Shown piece by piece: positions 1 through 11,626 of a stretch of DNA of 64,000 nucleotides. A program made the translations under genes and the position numbers. A model generated the notes under the pieces. The model ran no database searches and was not told where the DNA came from. It saw nothing but the letters and a program-made list of their open reading frames with translations. The stretch is from Larimichthys crocea (Eukaryota > Chordata > Actinopteri > Sciaenidae): NCBI RefSeq assembly GCF_000972845.2, contig NC_040032.1, positions 17,274,871 through 17,338,870 on the forward strand, written 5' to 3'. How positions within the stretch are numbered: position 1 is the first letter of the stretch; every line of letters starts with the position of its first letter.

Positions 1-68
1 CCACACCAAAGTTTCAATAATTCATGCTGACATTTTTCCTGGCAAACAGAAGCAGCTGTCAAGGATAT

Positions 69-444
69 ATCTTTGCCATTTTCATTTTCCACCTCAACGT
101 CTTCCATGGTTTCAAAGTACTGACTCCAGGGGAGGGGCGAGAAATCTCTCTTCCGTCCAGGTCTGTATACAAAAATAAAGACAAAAACAAGCAAAGCGTA
201 AAACAAACTGTAGTGCAGCAGGATTATTATAAACACATCATGTAAGACAGAAGTCTTTGGATTGAGTTTCTGTGAGGAGGACAAACTGGCTCGCAGTATG
301 ACAAGCCCAAACCACACACCACAACTTCACAGTTCACCATTACGTCTTCACCTCAGACGCTGAGGATTTCTAACACTCCTGACCAGAAACCAGAGACTTA
401 CTGGAGGTAATATTTTAGGGATTACATGTTGATGTAAATTCCTT

Positions 445-513
<69 letters not shown>

Positions 514-1695
514 GTCCTTTGCAGTGTGCAGGACTTAAGATAGTCCAGCTCTGTCCTGGACTGCCCCCTAGACTCCATAGAGGAAGTCAGGGAGAGGAGG
601 ATGTTACCAAAGCAGACATCCATTCATCATGAACAACTCCTCTCACCTCCTGCATGAGTCTACGGAGGCCTTAAACAGCTCCTTCAGCTACAGACTGTAC
701 CACAGCTCCTTCATTCCAACATCTGACTCTTGAACACCAGCATGACTTCATGTAGCACTGTTAGATTCTTCCTATGTTAATTATATTTACTATTATATAT
801 ATATATTAGCACTGTCGCCTCACAGCAAGACATTTCCTTCCTGTGTGGTTCTCTCACAGTCGCTTAATAGGTTAATCGGTAACTCTAAATCAGGTGTGAA
901 TGGTTGTTTGTTGTCTCTGCGTGCAGAGCTGTGATGAACTGGCGTCTTGTCAAGACGTACCCCGCCTCTCGCCCTGAGTCAGCTGGGATCGGTTACAGAA
1001 AGTGGATGGATGGATGGTTAGAGACATATGTGCACGAGACAAATGATGTAACGTGCATACCTGTAGAAAGGTGGTTATACAACTTGTTTTATTTTTTCAG
1101 TTTCAGGTAGATCTGTAGGATGTTTTATATACATTTCTTAACTTAGTCTGTCCTAGCTTGGATACTCTGCCACCAGATACACAGGACAGTCAGGGCATGT
1201 CATTATGTGGGTGGAAACAAACAGAAACAAGCTCTGACCTTCATCACACAGGCTGCAGAAAGTCTACAGCTCATAATAAAAACCTGTCTTTAAAAACTAC
1301 ATATTTATATTAAAATAGCATCTTCAGATGGTGCTGATGATGTGTCATGACTGCTCACCATCTCACCTTCACATATATATATGCTGATGATGAGTTTAAC
1401 CTGAATAAAAACCTGTAATTCTGATTTATATATTTAAAAAACTACGACACTGTTTCATAAACTCTGATAGCAACAGCTAGCTCGGGTAGCTAACGCTGTG
1501 TCAGCTGTCCCGTCCTTTAAATAAACCGTAAATATACGAGTCCATGTGATGGTGGTGATGATAAGCTGTAAGGTTACACAGCAGGCTGTTGAGATGCGAG
1601 CTGACTCACCCCATTTTCATCTTGGAGCCAGACTGGAAGCCTCCAGCCATGGGCGGTCTGGAGGCTAACAGGTTCAGGTGGAGCTGTTTCTCCAT
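69..1695 (-). CDS. ppme1: Protein phosphatase methylesterase 1, first two coding exons (partial gene)
   Basis: Serine hydrolase of the alpha/beta-hydrolase fold that removes the methyl ester from the C-terminal leucine of PP2A catalytic subunit. Only the N-terminal 59 or so residues are in the window. Exon 1 is 1610-1695: it starts MEKQLHLNLLASRPP and contains QSGSKMKMG, close to human PPME1 (EKSMHLGRLPSRPP, QSGAKMRMG); donor gtgagt follows. Exon 2 is 69-162: acceptor tatacag, then GPGRKRDFSPLPWSQYFE and TMEDVEVENENGKD, almost identical to the human segment. The split codon GG|A joins the two exons in frame. The next boundary looks like a U12 AT-AC donor (see findings). Catalytic residues lie in exons beyond the left edge. 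The upstream ATG at 1695 was chosen over the in-frame ATG at 1650 because the homology begins there. Family identification is firm; boundaries are by eye. Confidence 0.93.
448..513. repeat. (CA)n microsatellite
   Basis: Uninterrupted run of CA dinucleotides of about 33 units, inside ppme1 intron 1. The translated ORFs over it are not genes. Confidence 0.97.
808..1020 (+). repeat. Dispersed teleost retroposon copy ending in (GGAT)n
   Basis: Starts with a tRNA-like head fragment (tagcactgtcgcctcacagc), has an internal deletion, then the body motifs gtgatgaactggcg, ccccgcctctcgccc and cagctgggat, and ends in ggttacagaaagtggatgg followed by GGAT repeats. The same body recurs at 15176-15425 (+), 52425-52680 (-) and 63320-63420 (+). 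The family type (tRNA-headed SINE with an L2-like tail) is from memory of fish genomes. Lies in ppme1 intron 1. Confidence 0.8.
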
Positions 1696-1997
1696 GTCGT
1701 CCGTCTCTGTCTCTGTGTCAGGATCTCTGTGTCACCGCCTGCCCTCGCTTTCGCAGCATATGATTTTGTTTGTTTTTTTTCTACGACACTTGCTGCAACA
1801 CTACACAGCCACACACCTGGAGAAACGTCAGCAGCTCCCTGCGTCTGTCTGACGAGCTAACGGCTAGCAGGCTAGCTCTCTTCTTCTTCTACGGCTGCTG
1901 TGATTATTTTGGGTCGGCCTCTTCTTCTTCTTTGGTTTTCTTTCACAGCAGGTTTCAGCTGGAATCTTCAAAGCATTACCGCCACCTACTGACTTTA
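1696..1997 (-). promoter_or_regulatory. ppme1: ppme1 5' UTR and presumed promoter
   Basis: Stretch directly upstream of the ppme1 start on the minus strand. It has several CpGs and no TATA box at a useful distance, which fits a housekeeping promoter. It ends against a very long ACT microsatellite, so the promoter proper is at most about 300 bp unless it continues past the repeat. The transcription start is not visible. Confidence 0.45.
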
Positions 1998-2030
1998 ATA
2001 CTACTACTACTGCTACTGCTACTACTACTG

Positions 2031-2066
<36 letters not shown>

Positions 2067-2594
2067 TTACTACTATTACTACTACTGCTACTACTAGTAC
2101 TACTGCTACTACTATTACTACTGCTACTGCTACTACTACTACTACTATTACTACTATTACTACTACTACTATTACTACTACTATTGCTACTACGAGTACT
2201 ACTGCTACTACTACTACTACTACTATTACTACTACTATTGCTACTACTACTACTACTGCTACTACTACTATTACTACTACTACTACTACTACTACTATTG
2301 CTACTACTAGTACTACTGCTACTACTATTACTACTGCTACTACTACTAGTACTATTGCTACTACGACTACTACTACTATTGCTACTCCTACTACTATTGC
2401 TACTACTATGACTACTACGACACTACTACTACTACTGCTACTTCTACTATTACTACTACTACTACTACTACCACTACTGTTGGTACTACTACTACTACTA
2501 CTACTACTGCTACTATTACTACTACTACTACTATTACTACTACTACTACTGCTACTACTAGCACTACTATTACTAGCACTACTACTACTACTAA
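1998..2594. repeat. Long (ACT)n trinucleotide microsatellite
   Basis: About 600 bp of ACT/TAC/CTA repeat with scattered single-base variants (GCT, ATT, AGT units). It produces spurious poly-leucine ORFs on the plus strand at 1770-2411 and 2408-2608. It sits roughly 300 bp upstream of the ppme1 start codon. Confidence 0.97.
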
Positions 2595-2613
2595 TACCCA
2601 GGGATTAATAAAG

Positions 2614-2665
<52 letters not shown>
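2595..2665 (+). repeat. Retroposon 3' tail with (ATCT)n
   Basis: The short motif cccagggattaataaag is followed at once by about 12 copies of ATCT. The motif 'gg(g)atyaataaag + tetranucleotide' is the usual 3' end of fish LINE/SINE copies. The body of the element appears to be lost or replaced by the ACT repeat. Confidence 0.7.
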
Positions 2666-2795
2666 CTACTACTAATAATAATAACTTTATTGATATAGAA
2701 AATAATTCACAAGGTGCTTTGACAGACAAGCAGACAAACAGAATACACCATGCAGGCATAAATAGGCCAAATAAAAGCAAGACAAAAATGTAAAT

Positions 2796-3135
2796 TTAAA
2801 GGTCCAGTGTGTAGAATTTAGTGGCATCTAGTGGTGAAGTTTCAGATTGCAACCAACTGAAAACCTGTGACCTCCCTCTCTCGGTTCAAGCATGAAGGAG
2901 AAACTACAGCGGCCGTGAAACTGGTTGAAAAGGCAAAATGTGCAATGTAGAGCTAATATTTCGTTTGTGACTTCTATAATTCTCACTGTCAGAGAGGTGT
3001 TAATATAACTATTACGTTTACTATTTAGGTTGTAGTTTGTTAAAGTGGACTGCATTATATCAGGAGATGTTTCTAATATTATTGCCTTCCCATGTATGCA
3101 AATGGTAGGGGCCAAAATATTAGAAACACCTCTCT
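2796..3135. repeat. Short non-autonomous dispersed element (AAAGGTCCAGTGTGTAG family)
   Basis: Begins tttaaaggtccagtgtgtag and continues with tggcatctagtggtgaag, gattgcaaccaactgaaa and caagcatgaaggag. I recall this as one of the most common teleost inverted-terminal-repeat elements. The right end is degraded, so the end coordinate is approximate. A second element with the same kind of ends is at 29241-29460. Confidence 0.65.
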
Positions 3136-6100
3136 ATATAAGTTTTTAAAAAAGGGAAAAACTTGCATAGTCATCATAATAATCTACATTGATATAAAGT
3201 AATGACAGCACAACAGCACATTTTAGGACAATGTCACATCTTCTAGTTCACAGTATTCTCTAACACAAGGCGGCAGCAGTGCCAAGTAAAAGAGATAATT
3301 TACTTAAAGGGCTGTTCCACCTATTTTACACATGAAGCTCAGTTTATTCATCATGGTTGATATCATTCAGCTTGTTATCTCCACATTCGGAGACTATTGC
3401 TGCAATCCATTTAACTCAAACTCAGAAAAAACAAAACAAACACAGAGTCATATCTTGGCCAATCATAAGTTCGATCAGATTTTGCAGTTTTATGGAGTTG
3501 CACTTTGTCAACATGTGCAGAAAACAGATATAGATACAGAGTAGAAGTTTAGAAGTTACCTCTTGAGAATAATAATAATAAAAATTAGGGTGAAAGAAAG
3601 ATCTAAAGGTGTTACGTTAGGATGTGGTTGATGATCACTGGGAACTGCAGCTTTATGAACACTGAAGTCACAGCCTCAGTCCTGTAATCTGCGTACTGTA
3701 CATTTGAAACACCTCAGTTACATAAACAGTCTGTTTGGACAGCAGACCTGCTAATTTGATTGTGAAGATGAATAGTTGGTCACATACAGTTTTACCTTAA
3801 ACATTGGAATAAAGATGCCTTCATTGATTATTTGGAGATGATAGTCATCTTATTTAATTATCACAGGCAGGATGTAGACACAGAAAGATGGTCGAAACTT
3901 TAAGGTTATACCCTCTCAGCTGGGTGTCAATTAAACCAACAACAATCAAACTGCCTGTAGGCAGAAAAATATATACAATCAAACCAAATGTATTCAAATG
4001 AACACGTTCTCTTAAACCCATTCATGTATTTCAGAACATTTTCTATCCAAACATGAGAGTAGATGGACTTTCCAGCTGTGGCCAACAGAGTGCACAAACA
4101 ACGTATTCTCATATGGAACATTATGTCCTGAACTTCATGGACCACACTCAGAGGTTATAACACGTGGACCAAGTGAGGGTGTGACGTTCCCTGGCTTCTG
4201 TCTAAACATATTTGTCTTATTTATTTTTTTCTATTTTAACATTATCCTTTCTTTGTCAATATTATTTCGTTCAGACAAATAATTTTCAGCATAATAATGA
4301 TGTAGATCCATTGTTCCTCTACAGTATATTTTGGGGTATTCACTGATTTTAGTGTGTTTTATACTATCTGACTGTTTATCTCTTGATGTCGCCTCGTCCT
4401 CAGATTTCCTCAGCCAACTATAGTCCATCCATCGAAGATTGAAATGTTGCGTTGTTACATTTTCTGTTTCCTCTGATAAAAGTTGGACAAAAAACTTTGA
4501 ACTTGAGTTTGAATAACTGGCAAACAGCTGAATCGTTCCTGGTATGTGGAGCCATTTGTAGCTCCAGTGAAATATCTCTTCATTTGTGCTGTGAAAATAC
4601 TGCATGTCAAAATGAATTCAAAAGCTTTTGATGGTGTTGATTAAAGACACTAAAAGCTTCAATGTGATACAAACAGATCCGAACAACTGAATCTGGACAA
4701 ATGACTTGACAGTGATGCTGGTTCAGAGTCCTCTTCTTCATCCTTCATTAAAATAAAGTTAAGACGAAAGTTCCCATGTAAATGGTTCTGTGAATTAACA
4801 TATTATGGGCCACTGTGTGCCCCAGTAACCTTTACTTTACTAGATGACGCAGCGGCTGACTTTATTTATAGTGTAATGGAGATTAGCTGTTTCACAGCAC
4901 TGTTTCATGGTTCGTGGTATTTAAAGTGCAGGAGAGCACAGCGTTGACGGGAGTCTGCCTGCTAAGTTTAATTTTGAGGGGAAGTAGGGGAGGTCACTAC
5001 AGGCTGGTTGAAGCCGGACCAGCGACTTGTTTACTGATGTGACTCAAAGGTTATTCATGCAGTGTTCTCAAGAACCTGTTTTTAGCATTGGGTCAAGAAA
5101 GCAGGTGGTGAAAGCAGCTCCACTTGTCTGCTGGGTTTAAGTTTCAACCATTTCCCACATTTGCTTTGCAGATTAAGATAAAACAAAGAAAAGAAAATGA
5201 ATTAAATTCGACCTTTAAAATGCAGATTTAATACTGTGTTCTCATTTAGCTAAATAGTAATAAAGCTTAGTATTTAAAATGATAAAAATGAATAAATTAA
5301 AAATATGATAAAGGGGAAATTCACTTGAATAAAAGTAAATATAAGAAGACAAAAGAGGCACAAAAAAACATTCTCATTCTCATGTTAATATCACAACCAG
5401 CAGCCCACATCCTCAGTCAACATAAAACATGCAACTTATGGTCACACTGATAGACAGAAAAACTGTAAATGATGGAAAATGTGTCAGAAGTTCAGCCCTA
5501 TTTACCAAAACAACACATCTTTAACTTTATATTTGGAAACAGAACAACATGTAACAGCAGCTGAAACATTAGATACTGCATGTAGAGGAAACACTTTTGC
5601 AGAGTCAACCGCATGACTTGACGTAAGCCTGCTGGAGCCTTGCCCTGGAGCTGCTATGGAAAGTCACATGCATGTGCGTGCATGCCTCTGATGTGCAGAG
5701 GACTGTAACACTCTGTCTCCCCTCTTTTACCCTCTCAGTTTAGCATGCAGTCCTTTTCTTTAGGTGCTGCTAGTTTGCGTGGACAGATGCTTATAACTTG
5801 AATGATTGCATACAGATGCTTTGGTGCATCCACCCACCCTCGTTCATGGTATGGATTGGCTGAGAAGCATGGCGTTTCCCTTGCCTGGAACATTACTTAA
5901 CTTTATTGCTTACAGGGAGGGATGAGGGAATTCCTAAAACTTCTGAGCTAGTTTTGCGTCATGTTAAGGGGCACTAACGCTGAAAAAAGGGATGTAGGGC
6001 AAATGTTATCCACCACGAGCCCTTGTCAGCCAGTGAAATGCCCCATGAAAACATTTAGGGAATCCAGACGGGCCTCTCTGTCTGATTGGCTGCATTTATT

Positions 6101-6400
6101 AACCAATAGGAAGAGGTATTCTCCTTGATGCCAGTGTAACATGAGCTGAGTTTATGTAAACTAGTGATTTAAAATAAACATGTTTATGATACTGCCAACA
6201 AGTAAAATCTATCTAAGAAATGATCTGTGATCAAGATTAAAATACTCTGTTTACAGAGCATTTGTCCATATCAGGTTACCATAATTCACCTGTTAGGAGC
6301 AGATCAACAAGTGCTCAAATATCATCTGTGTCTCACAGACTGTGGTAAACAAGGCTTACACATGACAGGTGTGTACAACTTGTGAGTGTGCCCTGCGGTC
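3136..6400. other. Intergenic spacer between ppme1 and ucp3
   Basis: AT-rich sequence without a recognisable gene. In human, C2CD3 lies between PPME1 and UCP3; I see no C2CD3 coding exon here. The longest ORF is 124 codons at 4231-4605 on the minus strand and is discussed in the findings. The part nearest ucp3 (about 5600-6410) may hold regulatory sequence, but nothing specific can be supported. Confidence 0.6.
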
Positions 6401-6416
6401 ATGTGAAAAAGGTGCC

Positions 6417-6552
6417 TATAAATTCAGGAGCTTCTTCATCGGTGAACAGAAAGCACACAGCATGAGACGAGGACACGAAGGGAACTAACTGCCTAAAGGA
6501 TTTACATGTTTTCCAAAGTGCTGGATTATAACTTCCCTGGAAAAGTATTTAG
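6417..6552 (+). promoter_or_regulatory. ucp3: ucp3 TATA box and non-coding exon 1
   Basis: TATAAA at 6417-6422, then a transcribed-looking leader that ends at a donor in the context tttag|gtaact (exon end 6552). The leader contains ATG codons, for example an 8-codon uORF near 6463. The transcription start would be about 6445, inferred from the TATA position. Confidence 0.55.
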
Positions 6553-6800
6553 GTAACTTTTACATGCAGATTAAAAAACATAAACTCCTAATAGATCCTA
6601 CGTTATCTTATAATTAAGTAATATATCAAAGAAATTAAAAATGTTATATTTAAATGACTTAATTTTCTGTATGTTTGTCTTTTGTACCTATAAGATGATA
6701 ATAATATTGATAACAATGCGTCACTCAGTTATCAAGTGTTCATTAAATGCATAAAACTGGGAATATAAGACAAGAACATGATAAATGCTTGTTTTTTCAG

Positions 6801-6935
6801 TGAGTGGTGGTATGCTGGCTGACTCGTTTCGAACAGAGTTTATGGCCCAAGGCATTTCTACAACAGAACCGCTTCCAAAAACAAGTGTACTTCTTGAGAA
6901 AACTTGAAAACTTTCCTTACCCTCGCTTACGACAG
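6801..6935 (+). promoter_or_regulatory. ucp3: ucp3 non-coding exon 2 with a 31-residue upstream ORF
   Basis: Bounded by acceptor gttttttcag (ends 6800) and donor cag|gtatgc (6936). Inside, an ATG at 6812 opens a 31-residue ORF that closes with TGA at 6905-6907, well before the main start at 7172. This mirrors the uORF-bearing exon 2 of ucp2. Exon status is inferred from splice consensus. Confidence 0.5.
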
Positions 6936-7171
6936 GTATGCACAATGTTTTACACGGACTAACTAACCCTAACCCTAACTTTTGTAATATATATAATAGT
7001 ACAATCAGGGTTTACCACAGTGATTGTAGGAGTGTAGATGTTATAATCAGCAAATGATCATGTCATCAACAAAAAATATAATAAACAATTATGTTCTGTG
7101 ATGATCCGTGTGTGGTCCTGGAAAATATCATTAACACTTTTTCCATTCATGTCATCGACCCAGGCGCAGAA

Positions 7172-8566
7172 ATGGTTGGCACGAAACCCAAAGACATGGT
7201 GCCCTCTGCGGCAGTTAAGTTCTTCGGAGCAGGCACGGCAGCCTGCATTGCTGACCTTGTTACCTTTCCACTGGACACAGCCAAAGTTAGACTACAGGTG
7301 AGGGGCACGATGTTTAAGAGGAGCTTACGTCAGATTATGACACATGTAAACTCTCTGAACCTGCTGCTAACCTTGAATGTCATCTTGTTGGACAGATTCA
7401 GGGAGAGTCTCATAAACTTGAAGGTGGCAATGCTCTTAAATATCGAGGAGTGTTTGGCACCATTACCACCATGGTGCGCACAGAGGGGCCCAGGAGTCTT
7501 TACAATGGACTGGTGGCAGGACTCCAGAGGCAGATGAGCTTCGCCTCAGTCCGAATCGGTCTTTACGACTCCATGAAGCAATTCTACACTCGGGGAACTG
7601 AGAGTGAGTTTCACGACCTGTGTGTCACTGTGTTAAAGGTGGTTTCTCTCTCTCTGCTTCACTTTGACTAACACATTCATGTTTGCACAGATGCTGGGAT
7701 TGTCACTCGGCTCATGGCGGGCTGCACCACAGGAGCCATGGCGGTGGCTTTTGCACAGCCAACAGATGTGGTGAAGGTGCGCTTCCAAGCCCAGGTACGA
7801 CTGGCTGATGGTGGAAGGAGGTATAACAGCACCCTGGACGCCTATAAGACGATTGCCCGAGATGAGGGAGTGCGAGGACTTTGGAGAGGTGCCATTTTTA
7901 CTTCAGTTTTTTTTTTTTTTTATTGAAAATATTACTTAAAAAACCACCAAGAACCATAAAGTAACCACCCTCTCATATCTTCTAGGTTGTATGCCCAACA
8001 TCACCCGTAATGCCATCGTGAACTGTGCAGAGCTGGTGACCTACGACATGATCAAAGAACTCATCCTGAAGTATGACCTAATGACAGGTGAGGTGGTAAA
8101 GCAGTTATTAGTCCACATGAAAACACAAAGATCAAATAAAGTGGACATAAAAGATGTGACTTAGCTTCTGCTCCCCTACAGACAACCTGCCGTGCCACTT
8201 CACCGCCGCCTTCGGTGCAGGCTTCTGCACAACAGTAGTGGCTTCTCCTGTGGATGTAGTCAAAACACGGTTCATGAATTCAGGCTCTGGACAGTACAGC
8301 AGCGCTATCAACTGTGCTCTCACCATGGTGAGACAAGAAGGACCCACAGCTTTTTATAAAGGGTAAACACACACTGACGTAACAATGAACCAAACAGCAC
8401 TAAAATAACTTGTTTTGGACAAATCTTTAATTTTCGTTCCATCTGTTTCAGGTTCATGCCTTCTTTCCTGCGACTGGGGTCCTGGAACATTGTGATGTTT
8501 GTGACATATGAACAGATCAAAAGAGGCATGACCAGGGCACAACAGTACTGGGAATCGCCGTTTTGA
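7172..8566 (+). CDS. ucp3: Mitochondrial uncoupling protein 3
   Basis: Six-transmembrane carrier of the mitochondrial inner membrane (SLC25 family) that mediates regulated proton leak and metabolite exchange. Coding exons: 7172-7297, 7396-7603, 7691-7888, 7986-8087, 8182-8362 and 8452-8566, all with GT-AG introns of about 75-100 bp, giving 309 residues (family about 310). The three carrier signatures are visible: PLDTAK (from residue 33), PTDVVK and PVDVVK. The start [17 protein letters not shown] aligns with UCP2/UCP3 N-termini, and the C-terminus ends in ESPF as in mammalian UCP3 (RESPF). That, with position next to ppme1 and upstream of ucp2, supports ucp3 rather than ucp2. The coding part of the start exon follows an acceptor at about 7163. 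Candidate polyadenylation signals AATAAA are at 8696 and 9173. Confidence 0.95.
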
Positions 8567-9471
8567 CCTCATCGTTTGTGAGACTGGACAGCACAGATAC
8601 TGCGGTTCTGTGCTATCACGTTCACCATGATTCAGTGGTAATCGGGGCTGCATGAAGCAGGTTTCGGCAGGAAGCTGCAGCCGTTTGACTTCTTGAATAA
8701 AGACGGACTCAGGGGGGCATTGATGCAATACCAGAAGTGATTTAAGGATTCAAGTATAAAAAGACATTTTATGATATTTATTTAGATTATTTATAAAATG
8801 CTCATTCAGGTGTAAAAAGACATGTGAATTCCAGATTTTCTCCTATTCACATATATACTGAAACCTTGATCAGCTGGCTGTTTCATGTTTACAAGAATGA
8901 ACTGTGAGGTAATATGAATAATTTTATGACATAAATGTATTTCTTATTCAGTGTTTGTTTTCCAGGAGAGCAACAGACAGATTGAGTCTGGCAACACAGA
9001 CCTGAACAGTGACCATTACTATGTTTCTGTATCACGTATTGTTTACAATGTTTACGCTTGTTTATGCATGTTTATACTGTAGGTTATTCTATGTACTGCT
9101 TATTGTAATAGCATGATCTATTGCTGGTCGATAAGTCATAAATATGTTACGCACAATGTTAAATGATGCCAAAATAAATACATTAAGTATCTTTTTTTTT
9201 AATTATTATTCAATTTCTGTTAGTTGTGTTGACTGTTTAACACTGGCTTACAGTTCAAATAGTGTGATTAAACAGAGAAAAGACAATAGAGTGACTGATG
9301 TGGAGCAATAAATGAAGAAAATGTAATCAAATAGAAAGTGGAGCATCTTGGGATTTAAGTATTCAGTATTTAAACTAAATTGTGGCATAAATCAGTCGTG
9401 TAACATATCAAAGTGTTTGTGCAAATGTTACAATTAAGCGGGATTCACACATGCACACATACTGTATATAT
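8567..9471 (+). other. ucp3 3' UTR and downstream spacer
   Basis: AT-rich non-coding sequence after the ucp3 stop. AATAAA at 8696-8701 and 9173-9178 offer proximal and distal polyadenylation; the second is followed by a T-rich stretch near 9191. Beyond about 9200 nothing is recognisable until the Tc1 remnant. Confidence 0.55.
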
Positions 9472-10107
9472 ATATTCACACTGATCAGCCATAATATTAT
9501 GAGCACTGACAGGTGAAGTGAATAACACTGAGTATCTCGTTATCATGGTTGCCGTCAGTCAACTATTGTAGTTCAAATTGCTGAAAAAGTTCATGCTGGT
9601 TCTCATAGAAAGGTGTCAAAACACAGTGCATCACACTCCGTAGACCAGTCAGGGTGCCCATGTGGACCCCTGTTCACTGCCAAAAGCACCAACGATGGCC
9701 ACAAAGGAAGGCAGTGTGATGCTTTGGGCAATGCTCTGCTGGAAAACCTTGGCTCCTGCCATTCATGTTGATGTGACTTTGACACACACCCTTTCATGGA
9801 AATGGTATTACCTGATGGCATGGGTTACGGAACAACAAGTTCAAGGTGTTGACTTGGCCTCCAAATTTACCAGATCTCAATCTAATCAAGCATCTGTAGA
9901 TGTTCTGGACAAACAAGTCCAATCCATGGAGGCCCCAACTCACAACTTACAGGATTTAAAGGATCTGCTGCTAACGTCTTGGTGCCAGATACCACAGCAC
10001 ACCTTCAGAGGTCTAGTGGCATCCATGCCTCAATGGGTCAGGGCTGCAAAACGGGAACGACACAATATTAGGCAGATGGTCATAATGTTATGCCCGAGTG
10101 GTGTATA
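9472..10107 (+). mobile_element. Decayed, internally deleted Tc1/mariner transposon
   Basis: Left end reads gatcagccataatattatga and right end reads ggtcataatgttatgcccg; these are imperfect inverted repeats flanked by TA-rich sequence, as expected for insertion at TA. The interior holds parts of a Tc1-like transposase but is far shorter than a full element of about 1.6 kb. I recall a closely similar family being abundant in percomorph fishes. No intact transposase is present. Confidence 0.88.
9600..10070 (+). pseudogene. Tc1-like transposase remnant
   Basis: Plus-strand reading contains GSVMLWAMLCWKTLAPAIHV and, after a gap, VLDKQVQSMEAPTHNLQ and LLLTSWCQIPQHTFRGLV, which match the C-terminal half of a Tc1/mariner transposase. 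The N-terminal DNA-binding half is missing. The segment around the third catalytic acidic residue is damaged (NLIKHL in place of the family's NPIEHLW). Non-functional. Confidence 0.85.
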
Positions 10108-11620
10108 TACACTATATATGTATATATTAAGGAAAACCCACTGAGTGTCTGTGATATCAATGCTCAAATGTTACATATCTTGTTTTCATATTTGATAAAA
10201 AATACATTTTCTGACCTGATTTGGAAGCAAATCAATAGTAGCCATAAAAACATAGCAAATCTAACTTGATTTTCATAATAACACAAACATGTTGGCTTCC
10301 TCACATAAAGCGTAGGTTTGTTGGAGTTAGGACTTATGTACTGTCCTGATGTATGTCCTCCTATCACGATGTCTCCTTCTTGAATTATCAGTCCAAAAGG
10401 AAAACTCAGTGGCTACTTCAGATTGGAGAAGAGTTTCTTGCTGACAAGCAAGCAAAGTTGTTCTCTTGTACTGGAACTCTGAATGAATGAAAGTTTTCAC
10501 CGTTCAGTCTGTTCGTCATGCTTCACACATGCCACATGTAGTGGCCATATTTGCAGCTACATGTGCAGGACAACATGTACCTAAACATGCACTCACAACA
10601 CTGCAATTTGCATTCCATATATTTCATATCACGGCTTATCTTCAACGAGAACACGTTGTCCAGTGTTACACACAAACTGCCTCGGAAATCGTTTGTCTCC
10701 CAACCCCCAACCTCTCAGGTCTCAACAACAGTGCTATCACAGACATGGCGCTCATTGTACCACATGACCTTGGACACCCCCCACAACCCATTTTTCACCC
10801 TACTGCGATCCCGTCGCAGATACAGCACACTTTGATTTAGCACCATGGTGGTGCTAAATTCAAAGACAGTAGCACAGTTTATTCGGTAAAGGTATATTTG
10901 TGTGTTTAAATGTATTTAGTGTGTGTTCTGGAGGCACATGCTTTAGAAATACTGTGCTGTACACAATGCTGCACTGAGCTCTAGCAAGAAAATCTATTTC
11001 CAGACGTACAATAAATTACTGTTTGTCAATTTACTTATCAAAAATATGTTTTTTATTTCAAACAACACAAAAAGAATTAAGAGTATCTTTCACCGTAGTG
11101 CCGCGTTAATCATCACAGGAACACGTCTCAACGAAGAGCTGTGTTGAGATCTTAAAGAGTCTGAACATACGGATCTAATTTGGAGGGCGATGTGTACTAA
11201 GTGTTCTTGTGTTTTCACCATGACTCAGCATTTCCTCCTCAAGTCTGTACTCTCTGTGCTACAATGCCACAGTGTGTACAGACCTGTAAACAGATAACTG
11301 ACTTAACAAAACTAGTTTTAGTCGATGCTGCATCTTATTTTCACCAAATAATCAAATCTGAATATGCTGAGCCAATCTATCAAAACTGTGTTGCTGTTGT
11401 TTTTAAATGGTTGTTGTTGTAGAAGAGAAGAAGCTTGACTATGAATGAGAGAAAACATGAACACAAAAAAACAATAAGATCAGACAAAAACACGACCGGA
11501 GGTTGTTTGTCACACAGACAGGTTTATAGTGACCATCTGACCTGCAGGGAGCTCATATAGATGGAGTGGTTGGGGGGGTGGGGGCACCACCAGCACACAT
11601 GCTATGATGTAACAACGTCA
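10108..11620. other. Spacer between ucp3 and ucp2
   Basis: No gene recognised. A 117-codon plus-strand ORF at 10487-10840 has no family resemblance that I can see and no splice context, so I do not call it. The block at 11540-11640 is GC-richer and probably belongs to the ucp2 promoter. Confidence 0.5.
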
Positions 11621-11626
11621 TGGCAG

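Noticed and set aside
1770..2608. 213- and 66-codon poly-leucine ORFs
   Set aside because: They are translations of the ACT microsatellite; no domain, no splice context.
6963..6979. Short telomere-like run (CCCTAA, about 2.5 units)
   Set aside because: Too short to indicate an interstitial telomere or fusion; such runs occur by chance.
8354..8728. 124-codon minus-strand ORF over the ucp3 last exon
   Set aside because: Overlaps a secure coding exon in antisense and has no family resemblance.
10487..10840. 117-codon ORF between ucp3 and ucp2
   Set aside because: No domain, splice sites or promoter; AT/CA-rich composition like the spacer, and an overlapping ORF in another frame of similar length.
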